From contig CAKQJJ010000001.1 of the NCBI GenBank assembly GCA_934247335.1, positions 1-43,254 on the forward strand: a stretch of 43,254 bases of DNA, read 5' to 3'. The notes below the pieces were generated by a model, which was given only the letters and a program-made list of their open reading frames with translations, did no database searches and was not told the origin of the DNA. Positions 34,001 through 42,161 of this stretch are shown one piece after another; position 1 is the stretch's first letter, and every line of letters starts with the position of its first letter. A program made the translations under genes and the position numbers. Origin of the DNA: an uncultured Clostridia bacterium. GTDB taxonomy: Bacteria > Bacillota > Clostridia > Christensenellales > Pumilibacteraceae.

Positions 34001-35605
34001 TTATTTGCGGGGACCTGCCGAAACGAGCGCCTTGCCGGCTTCGTTTCCTTCGTACTTGGCAAAGTTTTTGATAAATCTGCCTGCGAGGTCTTCTGCCTTC
34101 TTCTCCCATTCGCCTGCGGTTTTGTAGGTGTCGCGGGGATCGAGGATAGCGCTGTCCACTCCGGGAAGAGCGGTAGGAACTTCAAAGTTGAAGTACGGGA
34201 TGGTCTTGGTGGGTGCGGATTCGATTGCGCCGCTGAGGATAGCGTCGATGATGCCGCGGGTATCTTTAATGGAGATACGCTTTCCGGTTCCGTTCCATCC
34301 GGTGTTGACGAGGTATGCCTTTGCGCCGCTTGCTTTCATCTTCTTTACGAGCTCTGCGGCGTACTTGGTGGGATGCAGTTCGAGGAACGCCTGACCGAAG
34401 CAAGCCGAGAAAGTCGGGGTGGGTTCGGTTATTCCGCGTTCGGTGCCGGCAAGCTTAGCGGTGAAGCCGGACAGGAAGTAGTACTGAGTCTGTTCGGGCG
34501 TCAGGATGGACACGGGAGGCAGAACTCCGAATGCGTCTGCGGAAAGGAAGATGACGTTCTTTGCCGCGGGAGCTGCGGAAACCGGGCGAACGATATTCTG
34601 AATATGGTTGATAGGATAGGAAACGCGGGTGTTTTCGGTTACGCTCTTGTCTGCGAAATCGATTTTGCCGTCCTTATCCAGAGTGACGTTTTCAAGCAAA
34701 GCGTTGCGCTTGATTGCGTTGTAAATATCGGGTTCGGATTCCTTGTCGAGGTTGATGACCTTTGCGTAGCAGCCGCCCTCGAAGTTGAACACGCCGTTGT
34801 CGTCCCAGCCGTGCTCGTCGTCGCCGATGAGCAGGCGCTTGGGATCGGTGGAAAGAGTGGTTTTGCCGGTTCCGCTCAGTCCGAAGAATATAGCGGTGTT
34901 CTTTCCTTCCATATCGGTGTTTGCGGAGCAGTGCATGGAAGCGATGCCCTTAAGCGGCAGATAGTAGTTCATCATGGAGAACATACCCTTCTTCATTTCT
35001 CCGCCGTACCAGGTGTTTACGATAACCTGTTCGCGGCTGGTGATGTTGAACATAACTGCGGTTTCGCTGTTAAGACCCAGTTCCTTGTAGTTTTCCACTT
35101 TAGCCTTGGAAGCGTTGTAAACCACGAAGTCGGGCTTGAAGTCTTTAAGTTCTTCTTCGGTGGGCTTAATGAACATGTTGGTAACGAAATGAGCCTGCCA
35201 TGCGACTTCCATGATGAAACGGATAGCCATGCGAGTGTCTTTGTTTGCGCCGCAGAATGCGTCTACGACGAACAGGCGCTTGTTGGAAAGCTCTTTCTTT
35301 GCGATGTCCTTAACTGCCTTCCACGCTTCCTGAGTTGCGGGATGGTTGTCGTTTTTATATTCGTCCGAAGTCCACCAGACGGTGTCCTTGGAATTTTCGT
35401 CCATAACGATGAACTTGTCTTTGGGCGAACGTCCGGTGTAAATACCGGTCATGACGTTGACAGCGCCGAGTTCGCTTACCTGACCCTTCTCGTAACCTTC
35501 GAGTCCGGGTTTGGTTTCTTCCTCGAACAAAAGTTCGTACGAAGGATTATAGACGATTTCGGTGGTTCCGGTAATACCGTATTGAGTAAGATCGATTTTC
35601 TTCAT
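34001..35605 (-). CDS. pckA: Phosphoenolpyruvate carboxykinase (ATP)
   Basis: A 534-residue protein of standard length for ATP-dependent PEPCK, which interconverts oxaloacetate plus ATP with PEP plus ADP plus CO2. Visible marks: TGIYTGRSPKDKF near residue 60, the phosphate-binding loop GLSGTGKTTLS (about 243-253), the metal-binding LLIGDDEHGW, and STEP-like NTRVSYPINHI. The start is taken at ATG 35605, with AGAGGTG five bases upstream; a GTG two codons earlier is in frame but would overlap the SD. In anaerobic fermenters this enzyme often works in the PEP-carboxylating direction, making ATP and oxaloacetate. The upstream neighbour aspA makes fumarate from aspartate, which fits a C4-dicarboxylate route, but the two genes have separate promoters. 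Confidence 0.97.
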   Translation of the reverse strand: MKKIDLTQYGITGTTEIVYNPSYELLFEEETKPGLEGYEKGQVSELGAVNVMTGIYTGRSPKDKFIVMDENSKDTVWWTSDEYKNDNHPATQEAWKAVKDIAKKELSNKRLFVVDAFCGANKDTRMAIRFIMEVAWQAHFVTNMFIKPTEEELKDFKPDFVVYNASKAKVENYKELGLNSETAVMFNITSREQVIVNTWYGGEMKKGMFSMMNYYLPLKGIASMHCSANTDMEGKNTAIFFGLSGTGKTTLSTDPKRLLIGDDEHGWDDNGVFNFEGGCYAKVINLDKESEPDIYNAIKRNALLENVTLDKDGKIDFADKSVTENTRVSYPINHIQNIVRPVSAAPAAKNVIFLSADAFGVLPPVSILTPEQTQYYFLSGFTAKLAGTERGITEPTPTFSACFGQAFLELHPTKYAAELVKKMKASGAKAYLVNTGWNGTGKRISIKDTRGIIDAILSGAIESAPTKTIPYFNFEVPTALPGVDSAILDPRDTYKTAGEWEKKAEDLAGRFIKNFAKYEGNEAGKALVSAGPRK

Positions 35606-35632
35606 AATCACACCTCTTAAATGTTATTTGCA

Positions 35633-35682
35633 GTTTGTTTTGCCTTTATCCGGCAAACGCCCGGGAAACAAACGATTTTCCC
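35633..35682 (-). promoter_or_regulatory. pckA leader with alternative hairpins
   Basis: In the 80-nt leader GGGAAA (35682-35677) can pair with TTTCCC (35668-35663). Alternatively, the GTTTGTTT segment at 35673-35666 can pair with AAACAAAC (35640-35633), enclosing a TTTGCC/GGCAAA stem (35657-35652 with 35644-35639). The two foldings share bases and exclude each other. No T tract is present, so any control would be on translation or stability. Confidence 0.35.
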
Positions 35683-35692
35683 GACCATACAT

Positions 35693-35721
35693 ATTATATA
35701 ACATATTCCGACAAAAACAAA
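35693..35721 (-). promoter_or_regulatory. Probable promoter of pckA
   Basis: TATAAT (35698-35693) is a perfect -10. At 17-base spacing the -35 is TTTGTT (35721-35716), a weak match, which suggests the promoter may need an activator. Confidence 0.6.
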
Positions 35722-35776
35722 GCAAATTGCGCACGAATTTTAAATTTTTATCTTATTTTCACCTATCGGCGAGGTA

Positions 35777-35804
35777 GGATATCCGATTGATATGCCGGCA
35801 TATC
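35777..35804. repeat. Two palindromes upstream of pckA, candidate operator
   Basis: GGATATCC (35777-35784) and the perfect 16-bp palindrome GATATGCCGGCATATC (35789-35804) lie side by side, about 55-85 bp upstream of the weak -35 of pckA. A third ATATGCC half site follows at 35812-35818. The position suits an activator or catabolite regulator. Confidence 0.45.
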
Positions 35805-35836
35805 CCTGGTAATATGCCGCTCGCGCCGAAAGGCAT

Positions 35837-35879
35837 AAAAAACGCGGCGATCCGCACCCGTGTGAGCGCAAACGCCGCA
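35837..35879 (-). terminator. Intrinsic terminator of aspA
   Basis: On the minus strand GCGGCG pairs with CGCCGC, with a shorter inner CGC/GCG stem, followed by six T residues (35842-35837). It starts about 14 bases after the aspA stop. Confidence 0.85.
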
Positions 35880-35892
35880 TTAAAATCGATGA

Positions 35893-37293
35893 TCAGTCTT
35901 CCTGTTTGTCCGGTCCGGTCATGGTGAACGGATCGAGTATTTTATCAAGTTGTTCGTCGGGCAGAAGTTTCTGTTCGCGCACGAGATCCTTAATCTTTCT
36001 ATTCTTTTTAAGAGCTTCCTTCGCAAGTTCCGCCGACTTTTTGTAGCCGAGATAGGGGCTGAGCGCCGTAACCGTACCCACGCTTTCGTACAGCAGTTCT
36101 TCGCAACGTGCTCTGTTGGACTGAATGCCTTCGATACAGTTGACGGTAAGCGTTTTTACAGCGTTTTTCATGCAGGTCAGCGACTCGAACAGTTTGTAGA
36201 AAACCACCGGCTCGAAAGCGTTGAGTTCGAGCTGTCCGGCTTCGGCGGCAAGCGTAATCGTGGTATCGTTGCCGATAACCGCGAAAGCAACCTGAGTTGC
36301 CACTTCGGGAATGACGGGGTTTACTTTGCCCGGCATAATGGACGAGCCGTTCTGCATTGCGGGCAGAATAATTTCTTCCAGTCCGGTTTTGGGTCCGCTT
36401 GAAAGCAGGCGCAAATCGTTGCACATCTTTGAAAGCGACACGGCAAGCGTTTTGAGCGCGCCCGAAACGAACACGAAGCCGTCCAGGTTCTGCGTGGCGT
36501 CGATGAGATTTTCCGCCTGATTAAGGTCGTAACCCGTGATTTCGGCAAGCTCGGGAACTATGTTTTTAAGATACTCCTTTTTGACGTTGATTGCCGTTCC
36601 TATCGCCGTTCCGCCCAGATTGAGCGAATGCATTTCCGCTTCCGCCTTGTCGATAAGGCGCATGCAACGGCGAATACACGACGAATACGCGGCAAATTCC
36701 TGACCGAGACGAATGGGCACGGCGTCTTCGAGCTGAGTTCTTCCCATCTTGATAATGCCGTCGAATTCCTTTGCCTTTGCGTCGAGAGCAGAAATAAGCC
36801 CCTCTACGTTCTTTTTAAGTTCGGCGCACATTTCTATTACGGTAAGCTTGCCCGCCGTGGGAATTACGTCGTTAGTGGACTGCGAGCAGTTTACGTGGTC
36901 GTTGGGGTGGCAGATATACTCGCCTTTCTTGCCGCCGAAAAGCTCGGTTGCGCGATTTGCGATTACCTCGTTGACGTTCATGTTTGCGGTGGTACCCGCT
37001 CCGCCCTGAATAGCGTCGGTGATAAAGCCCGAATCCAGCTTGCCTTCGAGCGCTTCGTCGCACGCGGCGACTATGGCGTCGGAAGTTTTTTTATCGAGAA
37101 GTCCCGCTTTGAAGTTTATAATGGCGGCAGCCTTCTTGATCTTTACTATATTCATTATGAACGAGTGATTTATGGGTATTCCGGTAATATAAAAGTTGCG
37201 GTAGCCGCGCAGGGTCTGAACGCCGTAGTACGCGTCGCCGGGTATTTCCAGAGTGCCTATAGAATCGCTTTCAAATCTTTTTTCGTCTGTCAT
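35893..37293 (-). CDS. aspA: Aspartate ammonia-lyase
   Basis: A 466-residue member of the aspartase/fumarase superfamily. The N-terminal DSIGTLEIPGDAYYGVQTLR, the HPNDHVNCSQSTNDVIPT substrate-binding segment, and the signature GSSIMPGKVNPVIPE (about residues 315-330, carrying the catalytic Ser loop) are all present. The AYYGVQTLR and RNFYITG segments favour aspartase over class II fumarase, though the two are close. It deaminates L-aspartate to fumarate and ammonia in the cytoplasm. The start has an ACGGAG SD and its own TTGACT/TAAAAT promoter; a terminator separates it from pckA. Together with pckA it suggests flux between aspartate, fumarate, oxaloacetate and PEP. Confidence 0.93.
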   Translation of the reverse strand: MTDEKRFESDSIGTLEIPGDAYYGVQTLRGYRNFYITGIPINHSFIMNIVKIKKAAAIINFKAGLLDKKTSDAIVAACDEALEGKLDSGFITDAIQGGAGTTANMNVNEVIANRATELFGGKKGEYICHPNDHVNCSQSTNDVIPTAGKLTVIEMCAELKKNVEGLISALDAKAKEFDGIIKMGRTQLEDAVPIRLGQEFAAYSSCIRRCMRLIDKAEAEMHSLNLGGTAIGTAINVKKEYLKNIVPELAEITGYDLNQAENLIDATQNLDGFVFVSGALKTLAVSLSKMCNDLRLLSSGPKTGLEEIILPAMQNGSSIMPGKVNPVIPEVATQVAFAVIGNDTTITLAAEAGQLELNAFEPVVFYKLFESLTCMKNAVKTLTVNCIEGIQSNRARCEELLYESVGTVTALSPYLGYKKSAELAKEALKKNRKIKDLVREQKLLPDEQLDKILDPFTMTGPDKQED

Positions 37294-37321
37294 AAGTATA
37301 ACTCCGTTGAATTTCGCTATT

Positions 37322-37350
37322 ATTTTAGCGTTTTACGCCTTTTAAGTCAA
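37322..37350 (-). promoter_or_regulatory. Sigma-A promoter of aspA
   Basis: TTGACT (37350-37345), a 17-base spacer and TAAAAT (37327-37322), with a short leader of about 20 nt before the ATG. Confidence 0.8.
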
Positions 37351-37462
37351 CCGTTTTGCACGGCAAGCGCGAAATTTCTTTGCACATTATTTGCGCAAAA
37401 GCAATAACTTATCTGGCGCTTTCCCTCACGTTATACGATATGCGGCAGCACATTCGCCGCGC

Positions 37463-39993
37463 TCACTCGGTTTTTATAACAATGCTGCGTCCGATATTGG
37501 CAAGCGGGAAGCTCAGCGTGCCTTTTTCAAAGGCAAAACTCGATCGTTTTCCGTCAATTGCAAGCGACTTTACGGCTTTTACGAACGGCAGTTTTATTTT
37601 TTCGAGCGAAATCTTTCCGAAAATTATCGCGATTTTTATATCGCCGTTTTTCTTTCTCTCGAACGTGCCGTACGCTCCGCCCGCGCTCCACGGGCAGCGG
37701 AACGCGCCGCATTCTACGGGATTAAAGCCAATCGTTTTGTGCGGAATGTCGAAATAAAAGCCCGAAGTTACGGGAATAAGCGACCAGCTTGACATGCTGC
37801 GCGCGTAGTTGCTGCCGCATTCTATTTCGCCAAACGGATTGCGGTTTGCTCCGTCGTAGCGACCGCGCACCGACTGCACGATTTTTTACTTTCTTCGTTC
37901 ATGCCGTAAAGCGACAAAAGCGCGGCAAACTCGTACTCGAACCCGGTCATGCACTCTTCGCAGTACGGAAGCGGCACGGCGGGCTTGGTCTTCTCGTCGG
38001 GATAAGCGCACATAATCGTGCCTGCCTCGTCGTTTAACGCAAACACTCGCCACGGATTGACGAAATTGCGCACGGAAGGCTTGTAATTGTATTTCAGCAT
38101 GGACAAAAGAGCGGTTTTGGCTTTTTCGGGGTCGAATATTTCGCCCAAGCCTATCAAAGCGGCGTGCCACTGCGCGCAAAGCTGGTCTATTTCGCAGCCG
38201 TCGCCTATCTGATATTTGATTTCGCCCGCCTCGTCGTTGTAATACGCGTCCGAACATCCGAATTTATCGGTTACAGACTTGTCTACCAGATTTATTTTCT
38301 GCACGAAATATTCGCCGCCGAACAATTGCTCGTTTAAAAACTTTTTACCGTTTTCAAAAAGCGCGTCATATTTGTCGCGCGCCGTCTCGTCGCCGAGATA
38401 GTCCGCGATTTCCGCTCCCGCTTTAAGCGCAAGCAGATAAAAGCCCTGCAACCACGAATTTGCGCCGAACAGCTCCATGTCCAGCGTGTGGTGTTGCCTG
38501 CCCGAAATTATGCCCTCGCCCTTTTTGTCCCACAAATCGGGGTTTTCGGGCGAAGCGGCAAAGGCGAGCATCTTTTTAACCGAATCCCACTTGCCTTTAA
38601 GCCATTGGTCGTCGCCGGACAACTTCCATTCGCGGTAAATTTTGGCAATCGTGCCCATATGTCCGTCCACGCACGGGCGGAAATCCCACGGATTGCGACT
38701 AAGAGGCAGCTTGATACGAAAAGCTGTGCCGCCGTTTTCTCTCAGGCAGTATTTTATTTCGAGGTCGCGAATCGAACGTTCGAGATCGGGAAAGAGAAAA
38801 CAAAGCGCATAGGCGTAATTCCACACGTGCTGACAAGTTCCCTCGCACGAGCCCGCCTGTTCGAGCGAGCCTTCCCATCCGTAAAATTCGCCGCCTTCCA
38901 GCCGCATTACGACCGGACTGTGCAGCACGGCAAGATTGCTCAGCGCCGCGTCCTTGAAAGATTCGCAAAGCGACGAGCGCGTAACCGAACGCACGAACTT
39001 TTCGGTTTTTTCTTTAAGTTCCGCGAAGTTTTTCAGGCAATAACTTGCGACTTCTTCCGAAGAGGCAAAAAGCGTTGCGTAGTAGTTTTTCCAGGTTACG
39101 TATCTGCCGTTTTCGTCGCGCACGTCTTCCCAGTAATTTCCACGATTGGGGCTGAACCACGATAAAACGAACCTTATTTTCTTCTTTTCGTACGGATTAA
39201 CGGCGATTTTGCCGCACACCGAGCAGCAGTCGTTGCTGCCGGAAACCTCGTAATTTCTGTCCGCAAGGCTGTCGTTTTGGCTGAATTCGCGGAAAAAAGT
39301 GACTATTCCGTCCTGCCAGCCGCCACGGTACCAATATTTCTGCACGCAGGCGTTTTCGCAGTCGGTCACGACCGAAAGATTGCCGTAATCGGGCGCTTGC
39401 GTATCCGAAGAAGCGGCGTTACCAAGCAAAACTCCCGGATATTTCCCCGAAACGCGCTCGTTTTTGGACGAAGAATACGGATTTCGCACCGAGAATGCGG
39501 ACGTAAACTCTACCTCGTCGCCCGTATCGTTTTCGTATTCTATTTCAAAAAACGCCGCGGGCAGCCCCGAATTATACGAGTCGTAGGGAATAAGCGGATT
39601 AAACGCCGTAAGTGTTATTCTGCCGGGAAAATCGGGGTCGGAAAATTTCAGCTCCGCAATCGGGAAATTGCCGCCGAAAGTCACGTTTTTGAAGTGCGGA
39701 AAGCCCGCCATGGTTTCGGCAGGCGCACCGAAGCCGTAACCCGCGTACGGAATACGTCGATATTCGCCCATAAAACTGCCGTCGTAGTCGCCTTGCAGCA
39801 CTTTGACGAAGGTTTTATCGCCCTTTTTCGCCTTTACGGCAAAATGAGTGTAGCCGTTGTAGCCGCCCTTGTCCGGTCTGTCAAAAATCTCGAAGTCGCA
39901 CAGTCTGCCGTTGCCGCAGATATTGATGCAGCCCGTGCCTATTCCGCCCAGCGGAAACTTTATTTCGCGAAGGTTTTTGCCCTTGTATTTCAT
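37463..39993 (-). CDS. GH116/DUF608 family glycoside hydrolase, frameshifted
   Basis: Two overlapping frames together encode one protein of about 843 residues. The first frame (39993 to stop at 37822) carries the GBA2-like N-terminal beta domain, starting with FPLGGIGTGCINI. It continues with the catalytic alpha-barrel marks CEGTCQHVWNY (Glu near 385), CVDGHMGTIAKIYREWKLSG and HHTLDMELFGANSW (Asp near 505); the Glu and Asp align with the GH116 nucleophile and acid/base. The last 139 residues (RGRYDGANRNPFGEIECG, then SNYARSMSSW) are in the other frame, down to TGA at 37463. The break is at an A6 run (37882-37887), where one added A restores the family sequence. There is no signal peptide, so it is likely cytoplasmic. 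GH116 enzymes act on beta-glucosides, beta-xylosides or related substrates. SD is GGGAG. As read, the product lacks its C-terminus. Confidence 0.85.
37882..37887 (-). other. Frameshift site in the GH116 gene
   Basis: The minus strand reads AGT AAA AAA TCG. Conserved sequence continues only after a -1 shift, giving ATC GTG CAG TCG. Without the shift the frame ends 22 codons later; the downstream frame has a TAA just before the run. Causes could be a real one-base deletion, a sequencing or assembly error in the homopolymer, or slippage. The heptamer T AAA AAA is a poor ribosomal slippery site. Confidence 0.8.
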
Positions 39994-40045
39994 ACTTTTC
40001 TCCCGTCGGTTTGTTTAGACGCCCGTGCGGCGCTCGTCAAGCTAA

Positions 40046-40074
40046 ATTATAAACCAAAAAGCAGCAAATATCAA
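40046..40074 (-). promoter_or_regulatory. Sigma-A promoter of the GH116 gene
   Basis: TTGATA (40074-40069), a 17-base spacer and TATAAT (40051-40046). The leader is about 45 nt and can form GACG/CGTC around a GC-rich loop. Confidence 0.8.
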
Positions 40075-40190
40075 TCGTTTTTAGTAGGCTTTTTTAGCCG
40101 CGCGGTAGGTTTTTCGCACGAAAACTCATCGTCCGGCTTTTCTTAACGAAAATTTGAAAGCGCTCGGCAAATCCTTCTCGATTTATACGT

Positions 40191-40235
40191 AAAAAAGCCC
40201 GAACGTGAACTTTTTTGCTCCCGTCGGACTTTTTG
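40191..40235 (-). terminator. Intrinsic terminator of the GH39-like gene
   Basis: On the minus strand AAAAAGTCCGA pairs with TCGGGCTTTTT (one G-U) around a loop of about 20 bases and ends in six T residues. It lies about 35 bases after the gene. Confidence 0.78.
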
Positions 40236-40268
40236 TGACTGAACCGTTCCTGATAAACGGCATGCGTT

Positions 40269-41705
40269 TTATATTTCTTTAATCAGTATACAACTGTTTC
40301 TGTGCATGGTAAACGACAAATCGCTCGTCGTGTTTACGAGTTCGCCGTCGTGATCGTCGTCCAGCAGATATATCTCGTATTTTCCGCTTTTGCCGAAATC
40401 GACCGTAACGTTCTTATCTCCTGCGCTGTCGTCGTCGGTGTAATAGGTAATCACGGTTAAACTCTTTCCGTCGTTATCCACGCCGCACAACGTATAGACG
40501 TTTTCGGGACGAGAAGTGCATTTCACCTCGTGGTCCATATCGTAAAACATTCCGTACCAATACAGCGGATAATAGCCTTTTAGCGGCTCGTAGGAATAGT
40601 AGTCGAATGCGCCGCAGAAAGCAGACGGACGCGTATCGTAATACATGAGCATGTCGATAGAACTTTTCTGAGCCTCGGACATGCACGCCATGGTAAACGC
40701 CGCGCCTTTCATTCCGTGAATGGATTTAAGCGAATAGACGTAATCCTGCGTCCAGCCTTTTACGTAATTCCATTCGTTGAGAATGCTCTCCGCATTGGCG
40801 TATCCGTAAGTGGTAAGCAATTTTTTGATGCGCTCGCCCTTTTCGATCAGAAACTTTGGCTCGGTGCAGTAAATATGCCAGGAAAAGAAGTCGATTTCCA
40901 CTTTTCTGACTTTCATCGTGATTAAAAAATCTTCAGCCCACTGCTCGTTTCCGGCAAGCGCAGGACCGCCGATTTTAAGGTTCGGGAAACGTTTTTTAAG
41001 ATGCTTTGCGGCGGTTTCGTAAAAATCGTAGAACTGCGCTCTGGTGCCACCCCATGTGCGTTTGTTGGTGCTGTCGTCGCCGTCGAGATCGGGCTCGTTC
41101 CATATTTCCCAGTATTGTATGTTAAGTTCGTATCCGTCCGCCCAGCCGTAATTGTAGTGAAGAATTATATGCTCGCAGATTTCCGCCCATTTCTGAAAAT
41201 CTTTCGGCGGCAGCGTATTGTGCTTTTTGATCTGATGCTCTATCGACTGACCGAGGCGGAAAAAGGTTTCGGTGCCGGCGTCCAGCGTTGCCAGAATCGA
41301 TTCGTCCGTGCATGCGAAATCGTACGAAGCGGGGTCGTTTACGTCCGCGTCGAAATTGGGAAAAATCGCGGAGATATCGTGCGCGTAGGGTCCGCCGTAA
41401 GTCGAACCGGACAAATTGGAGTCGTGATTGCGCGAATACGGTATACGCGCCGCCTTATACGCCTCGAAATTGCTTCGGTATTGGTCGGTAGTGTGACGCT
41501 TGTACCACGGTCCGCCGTTGGTTGCGTTCATAATCTTGAATTTTCCGCTATTTTCGTTTAAGTCGAATTTTATAGTTTCCATAACACTATCCTCAACGTT
41601 TTCCTTTTGGCAAGCCGCGAAAGGCGAGCAAGCCACGCTCATGACAAACAAAGACAACAAGGCGATCAGTAACTTCGATGCTTTCTTGTTTGCTTGATTT
41701 TTCAT
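40269..41705 (-). CDS. GH39-like glycoside hydrolase lipoprotein
   Basis: A 478-residue protein. The signal peptide has a lipobox with two possible lipidated cysteines, MSVAC (Cys26) and PFAAC (Cys32). A TIM-barrel resembling GH39 (beta-xylosidase/iduronidase clan A) follows: YWEIWNEPDL supplies the likely acid/base Glu204, and SILNEWNY the likely nucleophile Glu311. The C-terminal 90 residues form a small beta domain (SLTVITYYTDDDSAGDK), as in other clan A enzymes. It would act on plant or host glycans at the outer membrane face. SD is AAGGAG. It is a single-gene unit upstream of the GH116 gene, with a terminator and new promoter between them. The substrate is uncertain; GH39 includes xylosidases and other exo-enzymes, and an assignment to a related clan A family is possible. 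Confidence 0.8.
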   Translation of the reverse strand: MKNQANKKASKLLIALLSLFVMSVACSPFAACQKENVEDSVMETIKFDLNENSGKFKIMNATNGGPWYKRHTTDQYRSNFEAYKAARIPYSRNHDSNLSGSTYGGPYAHDISAIFPNFDADVNDPASYDFACTDESILATLDAGTETFFRLGQSIEHQIKKHNTLPPKDFQKWAEICEHIILHYNYGWADGYELNIQYWEIWNEPDLDGDDSTNKRTWGGTRAQFYDFYETAAKHLKKRFPNLKIGGPALAGNEQWAEDFLITMKVRKVEIDFFSWHIYCTEPKFLIEKGERIKKLLTTYGYANAESILNEWNYVKGWTQDYVYSLKSIHGMKGAAFTMACMSEAQKSSIDMLMYYDTRPSAFCGAFDYYSYEPLKGYYPLYWYGMFYDMDHEVKCTSRPENVYTLCGVDNDGKSLTVITYYTDDDSAGDKNVTVDFGKSGKYEIYLLDDDHDGELVNTTSDLSFTMHRNSCILIKEI

Positions 41706-41770
41706 TAATTTACTCCTTACAAATTTTTTTCAAATGCGTATAACTGTTACTATCCGCATTTACATATCAA

Positions 41771-41779
41771 ATTATAGCA
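41771..41779 (-). promoter_or_regulatory. Extended -10 promoter element of the GH39-like gene
   Basis: TGCTATAAT (41779-41771) is a perfect extended -10. No good -35 lies at 16-18 bases (TGTCGG at 17), so the extended -10 or an activator probably carries the activity. The predicted leader is about 60 nt. Confidence 0.6.
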
Positions 41780-41863
41780 TAGAATAAAGAAAACCGACAC
41801 CGAAATTCAATCAGAAAGTATTCATTTTAAATCATTCGCGCACTCGCCGCAATCGGCGTTAAC

Positions 41864-41892
41864 AAAAAAGCAGGGCTTAGTAAAGTCCTGCC
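41864..41892 (-). terminator. Intrinsic terminator of the feo genes
   Basis: On the minus strand GCAGG pairs with CCTGC, with an inner CTT/AAG stem, followed by six T residues (41869-41864). Confidence 0.82.
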
Positions 41893-41936
41893 TCTTTGTT
41901 TTGAGAGTTTATATTATTTGCAACGAATTGTCTTGA

Positions 41937-42161
41937 TTATTTTTTAGGAGTGGGCTTGTGGCAACAGCCGCTGCAATGCTCGCAGCAACCGTCGCAGCCG
42001 ATGCTCGGCTTACCCTTTTTCTTCCGCACTATCGAAACGACGACGAAAGATATTACTATTGCGGCGCAGGCGATTATAAGCAGTATTTCCCACACGCCGA
42101 GCTTATTGTTTGCCGCCGCGACGAGAGCGTTTATAGTACTTATAAAGCCGACCGAAATCAT
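41937..42161 (-). CDS. FeoB-associated Cys-rich membrane protein
   Basis: A 74-residue protein with one membrane helix (about residues 24-45), a basic stop (RKKKGK) and a C-terminal cysteine cluster with spacing CxxCCxxCxxCCH. This is the layout of the FeoB-associated Cys-rich family found directly after feoB in Bacillota. Its ATG overlaps the feoB stop as ATGA, and its SD (AAAGGAG) lies in the end of feoB, so the two are coupled. The Cys/His cluster should bind metal, probably Fe(II), on the cytoplasmic side next to the FeoB pore; a role like that of FeoC is a guess. A terminator follows, so it is the last gene of the feo unit. Confidence 0.9.
   Translation of the reverse strand: MISVGFISTINALVAAANNKLGVWEILLIIACAAIVISFVVVSIVRKKKGKPSIGCDGCCEHCSGCCHKPTPKK

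Noticed and set aside
37442..37460. GCGGC/GCCGC hairpin after the GH116 gene as its terminator
   Set aside because: The stem is only five base pairs and no T tract follows on the minus strand.
37463..37879. Independent small gene of 138 codons after the GH116 gene
   Set aside because: Its sequence is the conserved C-terminus of the GH116/DUF608 protein in a shifted frame, with no start codon context of its own.
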